Positions 6,853-14,992 of a stretch of DNA of 32,260 nucleotides are shown here, piece by piece. Position numbers and translations under genes: made by a program. Positions within the stretch are counted from its first letter, which is position 1; every line of letters begins with the position of its first letter. Under the pieces are notes generated by a model. The model was not told the origin of the DNA. It did not search any database and was given only the letters and a program-made list of their open reading frames with translations. The DNA lies in the IMG/VR virus record IMGVR_UViG_3300046167_000500, positions 1 to 32,260 of that record; one strand, given 5' to 3'. The DNA is from a virus.

Positions 6853-7022
6853 GCAGTGATGTTGAAAGTATAAGGCAACAACTGCTCTTAAAGCGGAAAC
6901 TGCTTCTTGAGAAATACCCTGGTAAGCTACCACGCGAAGCAGCTTTGCAATCAATAGCTGATGCAATGGGTGTTGAAGTTAAAGAAGTTATTGCAATAAT
7001 GAAATTAAAGGAAGGCGAATGA
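6849..7022 (+). CDS. Small hypothetical protein (57 aa)
   Basis: A 57-residue protein starting MSSDVESIRQQLLLKRK and ending IMKLKEGE. The middle (REAALQSIADAMGVEVKEV) could be a short helix-turn-helix. The start overlaps the previous stop as ATGA and its own stop overlaps the next start the same way, indicating translational coupling. No family recognised. Confidence 0.6.
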   Translation: MSSDVESIRQQLLLKRKLLLEKYPGKLPREAALQSIADAMGVEVKEVIAIMKLKEGE

Positions 7023-7210
7023 CCTTAGCGGAACCTGTGTTTATGGCGTTTGTTATCTTTTCATCACCAGATGAATGCAAAGAGTTTGCTGAATACTATA
7101 ACCTAAAGCGGATCTTTCAGCCGCAATGCGTAGAGATGGGCGGTGAGGCAGATTACCGCCGCCCCATCCCCAATATAAAACCAAAAGCGAGGCCAGCAGA
7201 AAATGACTAA
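7019..7210 (+). CDS. Small hypothetical protein (63 aa)
   Basis: A 63-residue protein beginning MTLAEPVFMAFVIFSS with a mildly hydrophobic N-terminus and a proline-rich, basic C-terminus. The ATG overlaps the previous TGA, and its end overlaps the next gene by eight bases. No recognised domain. It belongs to the compact plus-strand early cluster. Confidence 0.55.
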   Translation: MTLAEPVFMAFVIFSSPDECKEFAEYYNLKRIFQPQCVEMGGEADYRRPIPNIKPKARPAEND

Positions 7211-7370
7211 TATTCTTGATGAATTGGATGAAGTTCTTGCACAGCTAAAACGCTGTGTAGATAGAAACCGCAATACAGTTAAGCATGAAGAGAAGGACAA
7301 AGAGATTGAACCTTACATCAGCAGATCAAGGACATTTAACTTTTCTAAGGGGCGCAGTGGATCGTCTTGA
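7203..7370 (+). CDS. Small hypothetical protein (55 aa)
   Basis: A 55-residue protein beginning MTNILDELDEVLAQLKR, with a helical acidic/basic N-terminal half and a Ser/Arg-rich C-terminus. It overlaps its upstream neighbour by eight bases. The next gene overlaps it by 14 bases if its GTG start is used. No family recognised. Confidence 0.5.
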   Translation: MTNILDELDEVLAQLKRCVDRNRNTVKHEEKDKEIEPYISRSRTFNFSKGRSGSS

Positions 7371-7497
7371 GAGGGAAAGCTTCCGATTAGACCCGCACCC
7401 CAATGTAAAACAAGACCTTGACCGCGCAAGGCGCGAGTTGAAGGCGTTTGTACTATGCCTAGAGAAGGAAGGTAAGCAAATACATGGATCACGATGA
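7357..7497 (+). CDS. Small hypothetical protein, probable GTG start (46 aa)
   Basis: A GTG at 7357 with AAGGGG five bases upstream gives a 46-residue helical, charged protein (VDRLERESFRLDPHPN...). An ATG at 7285 in the same frame would give 70 residues but overlap the previous gene by 86 bases without a ribosome site, so the GTG is favoured. The stop overlaps the next start by 14 bases. No family recognised. Confidence 0.5.
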   Translation: MDRLERESFRLDPHPNVKQDLDRARRELKAFVLCLEKEGKQIHGSR

Positions 7498-7789
7498 AGA
7501 ACTATTAGCTATTCAAATGAAGGAAATAGCCGATAAGGACATGGCTGCGAATAAACGCCGTGCAGCTTGGTCTGAAAGCATAAAGTGGCATAATACAGAA
7601 AAATATCAAAACAACCGCAGTCGTGGTGGCCGTCCATCAACCAGAAGTAAAATTTTGGCTATGCTGAAAGAAGGGTATTCAGTTGAGGAAGTCATCAAGG
7701 AATTGGATTGCAGGAGGAATTTAGCGCATGAATGTGCTAGAGTGCTAAAAATGGAACAAGATGCCGCGCCTCCCACGCGGCGTAGATGA
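7484..7789 (+). CDS. Helix-turn-helix-like small protein (101 aa)
   Basis: A 101-residue basic protein. A central GRPSTRSKILAMLKEGYSVEEV segment followed by a second helix (NLAHECARVLK) looks like a helix-turn-helix. It is the last plus-strand gene and the largest of its cluster, facing the end of the late operon. A transcription regulator is plausible from position and composition; the DNA-binding call is inference. Confidence 0.5.
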   Translation: MDHDEELLAIQMKEIADKDMAANKRRAAWSESIKWHNTEKYQNNRSRGGRPSTRSKILAMLKEGYSVEEVIKELDCRRNLAHECARVLKMEQDAAPPTRRR

Positions 7790-7913
7790 GGGGTACTAGG
7801 CTCCCCCTCTCCCCCGTCACTGCACATATCCTCCGTGGTGGCGGGGTTTTCGTGGGGCCAGCAAGTTCATCACAACCCTGTCACAGTTTCCTATGAGCCA
7901 GCCCCGAAAATAT
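7790..7913. other. Convergent junction between plus cluster and late operon
   Basis: About 120 bases between the last plus-strand gene and the repaired end of the amidase gene. A weak GAGGGG...CCCCTC stem lies at 7788-7809 without a U tract. No convincing bidirectional terminator was found. Confidence 0.4.
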
Positions 7914-8343
7914 TTATGCCCAATCTTTTACAGCAAAGCAAGGGCAAGCCTTTCTAGCATAGGAATTATGTCCAGATATTTCTTTGATGCTAGGGAAACT
8001 TGCTGCTGTATTCCACAATCAATTCACGCAAAGCCTCTTCTTGCTCTGGTGTAAAGTTATCCAGAAAAGCATCGTCAGCACAGCCGCCACGACCACCAAC
8101 CAGGCTCACCCCTATGGATGACTTGTTGCGGCCTCTACAGTGCGCCCCTGAGCGCTCTACGGGCCTGCCATAGCCTACAGATCCATCACGGTGAATGATT
8201 GCATGGTAGCCAATGTCAGACCAGTTGCGCTCTTCCACATGCCAGCGCCTAATCTCTGCGATTACATCTTCAACAGACCGATCAGCATACCAGTTTGAAT
8301 TGGTGGCAGTGCAGTGAATTATGATCTCGTTAATCTCTCTCAT
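7914..8343 (-). CDS. T7 lysozyme-like N-acetylmuramoyl-L-alanine amidase, frameshifted
   Basis: Endolysin of the amidase_2/PGRP fold that cuts the amide bond between MurNAc and the stem peptide. The zero-frame product (7990-8343) has 117 residues with H10 in IIIHCTAT and Y46 in IGYHAII, but stops at TTT CCC TAG before the last zinc ligands. Moving +1 at CCC-T continues for 25 residues with GHNSYARKACPCF, giving H125, K131 and C133. That is the same spacing as H122, K128 and C130 of T7 lysozyme. The repaired length is 142 residues. The start overlaps the holin stop (ATGA). The shift is either a one-base insertion in CCC or a +1 recoding site. Confidence 0.85.
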
Positions 8344-8735
8344 TTTGTTAAGCCTTTCTGCTTTTCATATGTCCTAAGACCGCCAATGCCTAACATGCCC
8401 CCAAGAACAGTGAGCAATGTTCCCATGTCAAACTCTGGCAACGGCGGGATCTGTGTACCCGTCAAAGCTACAACAAATAAGGCAACAGGCTGACCAATAA
8501 AATGCCAACCAAAAGCAAGCCCACAGATCCAACCAATGAAAGGACGCCAGCCACCTTTAAAAGTGCTTCCACTTGCCGCTTCTGCTGCGTTGACTTGTAT
8601 CTGAGCGAGGGCCAAGTCTTGCGCGTGACGCTGTGACATGGTGGCAATCTCGTGCGCGAGTTTTGCTTTCTCGTCGGCATCTGGAATGAACTTGTCTAAA
8701 AGACCAGTTACGGGTGCTATCAGTTTATCAATCAT
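8340..8735 (-). CDS. 3TM holin (GTA_holin_3TM type)
   Basis: A 131-residue membrane protein matching the three-transmembrane holin family named from gene-transfer-agent release. It starts MIDKLIAPVTGLLDKFIPDA, then a charged helix. Hydrophobic segments lie at about residues 62-90 (including GWICGLAFGWHFIG and ALFVVALTG) and 105-120 (LLTVLGGMLGIGGL). It forms the inner-membrane lesion that lets the adjacent amidase reach the wall. It shares ATGA overlaps with both neighbouring genes, making a tight lysis cassette. Confidence 0.8.
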   Translation of the reverse strand: MIDKLIAPVTGLLDKFIPDADEKAKLAHEIATMSQRHAQDLALAQIQVNAAEAASGSTFKGGWRPFIGWICGLAFGWHFIGQPVALFVVALTGTQIPPLPEFDMGTLLTVLGGMLGIGGLRTYEKQKGLTK

Positions 8736-9046
8736 TTCCTACTCATCCATGCTGTGGTTCCCATGTAAGCGCCAACAATACCAGCGCCGCTAATGTAGAA
8801 CAGATTAGAAATATCGCTGAGAGCCTCTATACGATCCACTGGCATCGCAAACATAGCAGCCGTGAATGCACCCATGCCAATTAGAGTCCAGCGAGCCATG
8901 CGTAATTGTGCCAGGTGCTTTCTTAGTGCATCTTCAGTTTCACGAATTTCTTTGGCTCTTGCCATTTCTGCATCAGAAACAATGCCATCATTATCCATAT
9001 CATAAGCATCATATTTGCTTTGATCTTCAAGCTTCTTTGCTGACAT
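8732..9046 (-). CDS. Membrane protein with an EF-hand-like loop
   Basis: A 104-residue protein. The N-terminus carries DMDNDGIVSDAE at about residues 16-27, a D-x-D-x-D-G calcium loop, followed by a charged helix. Two hydrophobic segments follow (WTLIGMGAFTAAMFAMPV, FYISGAGIVGAYMG). AGAGGT precedes the ATG. It lies directly upstream of the holin with an ATGA overlap, so a role in lysis or membrane anchoring is inferred. Calcium binding has not been shown. Confidence 0.65.
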   Translation of the reverse strand: MSAKKLEDQSKYDAYDMDNDGIVSDAEMARAKEIRETEDALRKHLAQLRMARWTLIGMGAFTAAMFAMPVDRIEALSDISNLFYISGAGIVGAYMGTTAWMSRK

Positions 9047-9047
9047 A

Positions 9048-9302
9048 TCAAACCTCTATGTTAATTTTGGTTCCTTGTGGCCGATCTGCATTAGTCTTGC
9101 GACCAAACCTATCATAACTCTCCTGCAAATCAAATCTCTGCTTTGCGAGCGCCTCTAAGTGACTGTGATTGGCTCTATGCTCTTTCTCCACCCTTTGCTC
9201 CGCTAAGTGCGTTTCTATCCGCTGGCGGCTCTGAGTTTGCTGGTGAATGTCTGACTGCACGTTAAATGGCAAAGATCCTATGCCGCTTAAACCATCACTC
9301 AT
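9048..9302 (-). CDS. Small hydrophilic hypothetical protein (84 aa)
   Basis: An 84-residue protein rich in Gln, Glu, Arg and His, with a probable coiled coil at about residues 18-62 and no membrane segment. The start overlaps the stop of the upstream gene (ATGA). It sits among the membrane proteins before the holin. Function unknown. Confidence 0.55.
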   Translation of the reverse strand: MSDGLSGIGSLPFNVQSDIHQQTQSRQRIETHLAEQRVEKEHRANHSHLEALAKQRFDLQESYDRFGRKTNADRPQGTKINIEV

Positions 9303-9742
9303 AATCGCCCCTGCTTGGCTAAGATAATCACAATCGTAATGCCCAGCATGATCGAAACAATAATTACAGCGCCACCATAAATAATAATCCGCTCAATCAA
9401 CTTCGCTTTGCGCTTCCTCTCAGCTTCTATCTTAGCCTTACGATCTTTCCTTGCTTGCACTCTTATAGCTTGCAATTCACCCCAAGCGGAAAAGCCTCTG
9501 GTGGCAATTACGATCTGACGCAATTCTTCTTCTGCGTCCTTGGCCCTTTGCAGATTAACAAAAGTCTCCATAGCATTCTCATCCGATCCAGAGAAAAGGC
9601 TGTTCTTCTTCTTTTCATGGGCTGCGCGTAAATCATCCACGCCATCGAAAAACTCACCAATCTGCTTGGTGACGTTGACAAGTTCCTTGCCCGCAGAAAC
9701 AGCAGATTTTACCGCCGCCAGTGCTGTGAATGGATCTATCAT
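9299..9742 (-). CDS. Coiled-coil membrane-anchored protein
   Basis: A 147-residue protein. An N-terminal region starts MIDPFTALAAVKSAVSAGKEL. A long charged coiled-coil lies around residues 40-115, and a C-terminal transmembrane helix near 117-141 (IIIYGGAVIIVSIMLGITIVII) is followed by KQGRL. Similar proteins occur before the lysis genes of marine phages. A spanin-like or tail-linked membrane role is possible but not shown. It overlaps neighbours on both sides by ATGA-type junctions. Confidence 0.6.
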   Translation of the reverse strand: MIDPFTALAAVKSAVSAGKELVNVTKQIGEFFDGVDDLRAAHEKKKNSLFSGSDENAMETFVNLQRAKDAEEELRQIVIATRGFSAWGELQAIRVQARKDRKAKIEAERKRKAKLIERIIIYGGAVIIVSIMLGITIVIILAKQGRL

Positions 9743-9912
9743 GTATCCCGCCCCACCAATACATAATTAGGGCATTTTGCCTCTGGCATTGTTCTGATGA
9801 CCCTTGGATAATGATAATAGAACGAAGGCGGCGGGCATCTATAAACACAAGCCTTATACATCACCCCGAAAGGATACATACCAAAGGCAATCGATGTTAG
9901 GGCGCAGATCAT
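9739..9912 (-). CDS. Small hypothetical protein (57 aa)
   Basis: Translates as 57 residues starting MICALTSIAFGMYPFG, hydrophobic at the N-terminus and rich in Pro, Tyr and Cys further on. Its TGA overlaps the next gene's ATG (ATGA), and a GGGG run lies just before its own ATG. Junction style and the gap it fills support a real gene. No family recognised. Confidence 0.5.
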   Translation of the reverse strand: MICALTSIAFGMYPFGVMYKACVYRCPPPSFYYHYPRVIRTMPEAKCPNYVLVGRDT

Positions 9913-9931
9913 GGCCCCATCATACCATATT

Positions 9932-10144
9932 TTATCGGGAAGCTAAATTCTGCAAATCACGCTGCATTTGCTTTTGATCGTTACGCACTTCTTTTAGCAA
10001 CTCATGCATCATTTCAGTCTTTTGCTCTAGCAATTCAATCTTTTTGGTGTTGGTAAGGATATTACGAACAACCCACCAAAGACCGGCCAAAGCAGCGGCT
10101 ATAACGCCCCATATTATAGTTGCAAAGTTCTCCATGAAGCGCAT
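9932..10144 (-). CDS. Small membrane protein with coiled coil
   Basis: A 70-residue protein starting MRFMENFATIIWG, with one transmembrane helix (about 7-26, including VIAAALAGLWWVV) and then a charged coiled coil (KKIELLEQKTEMMHELLKEV). I chose the ATG at 10144 because AGAGGT lies five bases upstream. An earlier ATG at 10177 overlaps the preceding gene. The anchor plus helix plan resembles inner-membrane spanins or regulators of lysis, which is only inferred. Confidence 0.6.
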   Translation of the reverse strand: MRFMENFATIIWGVIAAALAGLWWVVRNILTNTKKIELLEQKTEMMHELLKEVRNDQKQMQRDLQNLASR

Positions 10145-10152
10145 TTCAACCT

Positions 10153-10686
10153 CTACTTGATGACCCGCATATAGCACTGATCTGCATTTACTTTAGCCAG
10201 ATATATCACATCATGGCCTGATGCTGTATCTATAATTTCTGCTGGCCCTGTCCACAAGCTACTATCACCGCTGTATTCTGGCTCATCTGCGCTTATTAAA
10301 TCACCAGAAGCGTTATATCTATCTATTAAAATAGGATATTCGCCATCACTTCTTTTATATATCTTACTCTGCGTCAAACCGCCGCTTGAGTTATAGCTGT
10401 AGCTTCTAAGCATTTCGCTATCTGACTGACCATCAACATAAAGGCGCAGATTGCTGCTTCCTATGCTTTCTAAATCAACGCCATATCTATTAGTTGATGC
10501 TGATGATATTTCATTTGGTACAGATCCAATAATATCCGTTAGCGCCTCTATGCTGTTGAATACTACGCAAACGCTTAATTGCTCATCACGATAGCTAAAG
10601 ACAAGCTCTTGCACAGATGGAAAGACAAGAAAACTCATCTGGTTTAATGCTGATGAATGCTGTCCGAATTTATTAACCCAACTCAT
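10153..10686 (-). CDS. Hypothetical tail-associated protein (177 aa)
   Basis: A 177-residue protein starting MSWVNKFGQHSSALNQMSFL, rich in Ser, Asp and Tyr with a beta-rich look and no membrane segment. The start overlaps the stop of the glycine-rich protein gene, at the end of the tail tip/fibre group. Probably a minor virion component; no family recognised. Confidence 0.5.
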   Translation of the reverse strand: MSWVNKFGQHSSALNQMSFLVFPSVQELVFSYRDEQLSVCVVFNSIEALTDIIGSVPNEISSASTNRYGVDLESIGSSNLRLYVDGQSDSEMLRSYSYNSSGGLTQSKIYKRSDGEYPILIDRYNASGDLISADEPEYSGDSSLWTGPAEIIDTASGHDVIYLAKVNADQCYMRVIK

Positions 10687-11432
10687 TAGACCACCGTATA
10701 TGTGCCATCAGTGCCAGTTCTGACAACCTCTGAGCCATTAGAATTAATGACAACAAGACCAGAAAGGCCAGCCGCGCCATCAAATGAGCTATCACCGCCC
10801 GCGCCGCCTACACCCAAATCATACACCATTGACCCACCAACAGCTACATAAACCGTCTGCGTCTGCTCTGATCCCGCTAAACCGCCCTCGCCTTTATTTC
10901 CAGAGTTATCATAATCACCAGGATTGTCACCGCCAGCGCCAGATCCACCAGCAGCAAATCCTGTGCCAGCAGCGCCGTTTGTTTGTTGCGCGCTTTCACC
11001 GCCAGATGTGCCAAAGTTCTCAGAATAGCCTTGGCTTGTATCTGCGTTCTGACCAGCCGATCCACTATTGCTGTAATAAATCGCACCGTTATCACCGCCA
11101 GCGCCGCCGTTTGCCGTGTATGTGGTGCCGTTATATGTTAAAGTGCTATTACCGCCATCTGCTGCTGATCCAGATCCAGCCCCATTGAAAACACCATAAC
11201 CACCGCCGCCGCCAGCACCCAATAGCTTCCAAACAATATATCTTGCTTGGAATGTGCCGCGAAACTGCGACATCTTAATAGTTCCCGACTGAGGAACAGT
11301 TGTGTTATTTCCACTTACAGCCGCTTCATATGTATTGCTTCGATAATATTCCGACATAGAAATAGGATTAGATCCACCAAACTCAGTCTGGATTGTAGAC
11401 ATAGAAATTGAGCCTGTGGAAGAAATAGCCAT
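10686..11432 (-). CDS. Glycine-rich tail tip adhesin-like protein
   Basis: About 248 residues from the ATG at 11430-11432. That codon overlaps the upstream TAA and begins MAISSTGSISMSTIQTEFGG, an N-terminal motif shared by many phage tail proteins. A WKLLGAGGGGGYG junction follows, then a long Gly/Ser/Asn-rich domain (GGAGGDN, AAGGSGAGGD, GVGGAGGD) like the polyglycine sandwich of T-even gp38 adhesins. It probably sits at the tail tip and contacts the receptor. Low-complexity coding makes this a likely site of variation between relatives. Confidence 0.65.
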   Translation of the reverse strand: MAISSTGSISMSTIQTEFGGSNPISMSEYYRSNTYEAAVSGNNTTVPQSGTIKMSQFRGTFQARYIVWKLLGAGGGGGYGVFNGAGSGSAADGGNSTLTYNGTTYTANGGAGGDNGAIYYSNSGSAGQNADTSQGYSENFGTSGGESAQQTNGAAGTGFAAGGSGAGGDNPGDYDNSGNKGEGGLAGSEQTQTVYVAVGGSMVYDLGVGGAGGDSSFDGAAGLSGLVVINSNGSEVVRTGTDGTYTVV

Positions 11433-11797
11433 TAGATAGTTCCAAGCGCCGTAATATCGCCTACACAAGTTAAAGCGCCAGCAGACGATAGTTTCATCTT
11501 AGCTGCGCCGTTATATTCAAACGTCAAATCATTGCCAGAAAGGTCTAGCTTCCAATTTCCGATAATAGGATGGAAGTTGTTATTTGTGGCATCTAACTCA
11601 CCTATGACAATCCACTGAGCGCCATCATAGATTTGCAGCTTGTTTGTGTCCGTTTCAAACCACAGCATATAAGCTGATGGGCTTGATGGAGCGCTTGCAC
11701 CAGAATGCAAAGTTTTAAGCGTATCAAAAGCATTATTGATAGCAGTCCTTGCTGATGCCGATGTTACGTTTCCGATTGTTAAGCTATTCTGTGACAT
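11432..11797 (-). CDS. Small tail fibre-type protein (121 aa)
   Basis: A 121-residue protein. The N-terminus (TSASARTAINNAFDTLKTLHSGASAPSS is the start of the ordered part) precedes YMLWFETDTNKLQIYDGAQWIVIG, a short repeat found in phage fibre and baseplate proteins. The C-terminus (LDLSGNDLTFEYNGAAKMKL) looks like a fibre repeat. Start and stop overlap the flanking genes as TAATG. Probably part of the tail tip complex with the J-like protein. Confidence 0.6.
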   Translation of the reverse strand: MSQNSLTIGNVTSASARTAINNAFDTLKTLHSGASAPSSPSAYMLWFETDTNKLQIYDGAQWIVIGELDATNNNFHPIIGNWKLDLSGNDLTFEYNGAAKMKLSSAGALTCVGDITALGTI

Positions 11798-14536
11798 TAG
11801 TAACCTACCGTTGCTGAAAGAACTGTGATGGCTGGTGATACTTCGCTATTGGTTGCGTTTAAGTTTACCCTAAATTGGAAGCCTCTGCCAACCACTTGCT
11901 GACCAATAGCGTTTTCCCATGCGCCCCATGTCGGTGATGATGCTGGATTATCTGGCGTTGATCTTACTTGTATAGCCGTTGAGAAGTCACCAAAGGCAGC
12001 ACCTTCGCTTGTCCAATCATCAAAGTTATCAGGCCAAGTATCCCAATTCTGCGGGATGTTATCAAAGACTGAGGAATAATCGATGTGCCGCGCAAAGGTT
12101 ACGCTGCCGGTTGTGGTGGCCGTTCTGCTTGACCCCAAATCAATATAGTCAGCGCCATTGGTATCTGTTTGTGAGCCAGACAGATTGCCACCAAAATAAT
12201 AAATACCGCTTGGCGTAGCCGCAGAAGTGTCATTGATGCGTAATTCATCTGGATTTGGCGAAGTATCAACAGTGATGTTGGTATTGCTGATGCCGGTATT
12301 GCCAGCAAATGTATGCGCCCCGCTTTCCGTTTGAGTAACAGCCACGCCCAAAGTTGGCAGTGCAGCAGCAGGAATAACAACAAAAGCCGCATTGTTTGAC
12401 GGGTTTCCAGCCTTGTCATATGCCTTAATTAAGAATGTTCCCGATCTGGCGGGTACTGTGGCGAATGTAGCGGGCCTAGCAACGCGATTAATAGCAATGT
12501 TGGAGTTACCACCCCAAAGCGCGTTTGCATCACTGGTGGACGCTGTGGTTAAGTCTGATGAATATTTAATTTGATAGTAAGATAAATCTAAATCAGCGAT
12601 TGGCTCCCACTGCAAAAACAACGTGCCGCCAGAAACCTCAAATATAAAATCATTGCTAACAACATCTGCTGGTGGCGTATCTAAGGGAGCTAAGAGGAAA
12701 TTAAGCAAATAGCTATATTCGCCCTTCACGCCAAACGTATTAACGCCTCTTACTCTGGCATCATAATTAGCTTCATCCAGATCAAGAACACTATAACGCC
12801 CAAGGCCACCGGTTCCTATGTTTAGATAATCGCCAGTATTTGCCACCCTATATTGCACTTCTACACGATCAATCCTAGAGGCATCCGCTGCTGTTACATC
12901 TAGCTGTAGCTCACGCAATAGCTTCTCGCTCACAACCTTAAACACGCCGCCATATTCATTAGATGTGGCTATCGCTACTGGTGGCACCTCAAATGGGCTG
13001 AGAAGCGTTGTATTATCACGCTCATATACAATCCCATCAGATATATCATCAAAGACGCTTGCTGATATTTCTCGCAGCACCAAATTACAGCGCAGATCGT
13101 TATCTTCTTGCAATCCAAACGTCCATTGCACCACTTCATATTCTTTATTCGTCCAGCCAAATCTGGCAATAGTCATCTTGACAATATCACCAACCTGAAC
13201 TTGAAACGCCCTCATGCCCAGCGAAACTTGAACGGTTAGCTGCTGACGGTTGCGCTCCAGCGTAATAAGAGCCAGCCGCCTTGCTATGTCAAAGCTATCG
13301 GTAAAGGGCAAATCTAGGTCATAAGGTGCTGATCTGATTGTTGTCAGCCGTTCTAAATGCAGCATTGGTGACTTCTGCATAGTCTGTGGGCTGATAATCT
13401 GTTGCTGGCCCTCTAAATACGCCCTTGACCGTGTTGAAGTTATCCCTGCGACTATGGCGGGTAGAAACTTGCACATTAGAGCGCAGATCATCCTCAGTAA
13501 ATGTAATAGTGGGCGCAACGTAATGACCGGCCTTCATGCGCCACTTGCCTTGACCATACCAGATCAGCCCAGCCATTGCGGTTAGCATATCCATCATGTG
13601 ATCGTGTGGAGTGACCGCCGTGGTAAATGATCCATCCATAGTAAAGCGCAAGCCACCCGTTTTAGTGGACGCTGGATCTGCGTATTCACATCATAATTCT
13701 TATATTGGCAAACATCAGCCGCGACCTGTAACCGCATCATCATCAATCGATGCAGACCCCTCGCCAAGACCATAAGAAGCACTTGTTATGTAATCCCGTA
13801 GACAAAGCGCAGGATTATCTGACCATGCTGTGCTGGATGATCTGGGATCATAGACCTTCTTGCCTTTAATGATGCAAGTCATCTCAGGAACGCCATTCGG
13901 GAAGGCATCAGCGTCAAACTCTAACCTAAAATAAGCATAAGCCACGCCTTGCAGCTTATGGTCTTGCGTCCATGCTACACCACCAGAAATAAGGGCTGCT
14001 ATTGCTGTGTTATTTTCTGTGCCGCCTTTGCGCTGATAAATCCGCACATAATCATTATATCTGGTGCTGGTTGCGCCAGTTTTAGTAGTGGCAACGGTTG
14101 GCTTATAGTAAGTGTCACCATTGCTATCTGTATCGGTTGTGAGCGTAAGCGCCTCATCATTGAAATAGAACGTGCTAAATTCTTCGATTTCATGCCCAGC
14201 AAAAGCAATAACCCTATGAAGGATCTTGTTATTAACGCCTGATACGGCATCAAATACAATCGCGCCGCCAACCTTGGTTTGACCGTATATAATCTGATGA
14301 TTTTGAGCAGACCCCCTAGACGAAATCTGATAGCCACGATTAGCTGCGTTTGATCCCGTTGATACGTTTGGAATGCTTGGCTTTGGCGCAAGAGCATTAA
14401 GAGCAGCACCCATAGCCGTGGTGACTAGGAAGTGCGACATCATAGTGCCGCCAATATAAGCCGCACTCATCCCCGCGCCAATCATCGCGCCAGTCGTTGC
14501 GGTACTCATAATTGCCATGCCAGCAGAAATAGCCAT
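11797..14536 (-). CDS. J-like tail tip/host specificity protein, frameshifted
   Basis: The central tail tip protein (Phage-tail_3/TipJ type), about 912 residues after repair. Part 1 (13715-14536) has the Gly/Ala-rich N-terminus and the conserved IIYGQTKVGG region. Part 2 is a short stretch with VAADVCQYKNYDVN. Part 3 (13319-13651) has GLIWYGQGKWRMKAGHY and the TFTEDDL segment. Part 4 (below about 13330) has YDLDLPFTDSFDIARRLA, then fibronectin-like beta domains to 11797. Skipping one base near 13725, adding one near 13681 and skipping one near 13330 joins them. The apparent N-terminus MRPLLHLL of part 4 is out-of-frame reading. Confidence 0.8.
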
Positions 14537-14992
14537 CAGTCACCTATATATTTCTGATAAACACGTTCTACCATATTATACTTTAGATATTCCATTAGTT
14601 TATCAAATGGCCTGTGCGTCTTAGTGTTTATTGTCATCACAGAAACGCCTTCTTTCTTTAAGCACTTCTCAGCGAACTTAACTAACTTTACACCAGTTAA
14701 GCCTCTTCGCCAATCCTTGTGAAGGTATAGCACATCATTAACCGCAAACACATGATCCTTATAATGCAAATTCATGCCTATAATTAAAACAAAGTAACCA
14801 ACCAGCTTTTGGTTTTCCCGCGCCGTGTAAATGCGTAACTGGTTTTCCTTCTCTAGCTCCTGATACGCCTTCCCAATGCGGGTTTAGCTTAATCTTGTGC
14901 TTATTGATTGCTATTTCTTGCCAATGCAATTCTAGGAGATGTTTTGCGTCATCAGCGCAAGAAGCCAGAAATTCTTGCTGGAAGTTAGGCAC
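14536..14992 (-). CDS. GNAT-like acetyltransferase of the tail module, frameshifted
   Basis: Two fragments, 14759-14992 (starting PNFQQEFLASCADDAKHLL) and 14536-14775 (starting MNLHYKDHVFAVNDVLYL), join when one G is skipped near 14868. The bridge then reads RIYTARENQKLVGYFVLIIG. The product of 151 residues has the GNAT layout: a strand pair with LVGYFVL, then VNDVLYLHKDWRRGLTGVKLV for the acetyl-CoA loop. Such proteins are frequent between tail genes of marine siphoviruses, target unknown. It starts with GTG at 14990-14992, overlapping the previous stop by eight bases. Confidence 0.7.

Noticed and set aside
13319-13518. MRPLLHLLRMICALMCKFL as a real N-terminus of a 573-residue protein
   Set aside because: It is out-of-frame reading of the conserved J segment encoded at 13319-13651. 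The true protein enters this frame near 13330.
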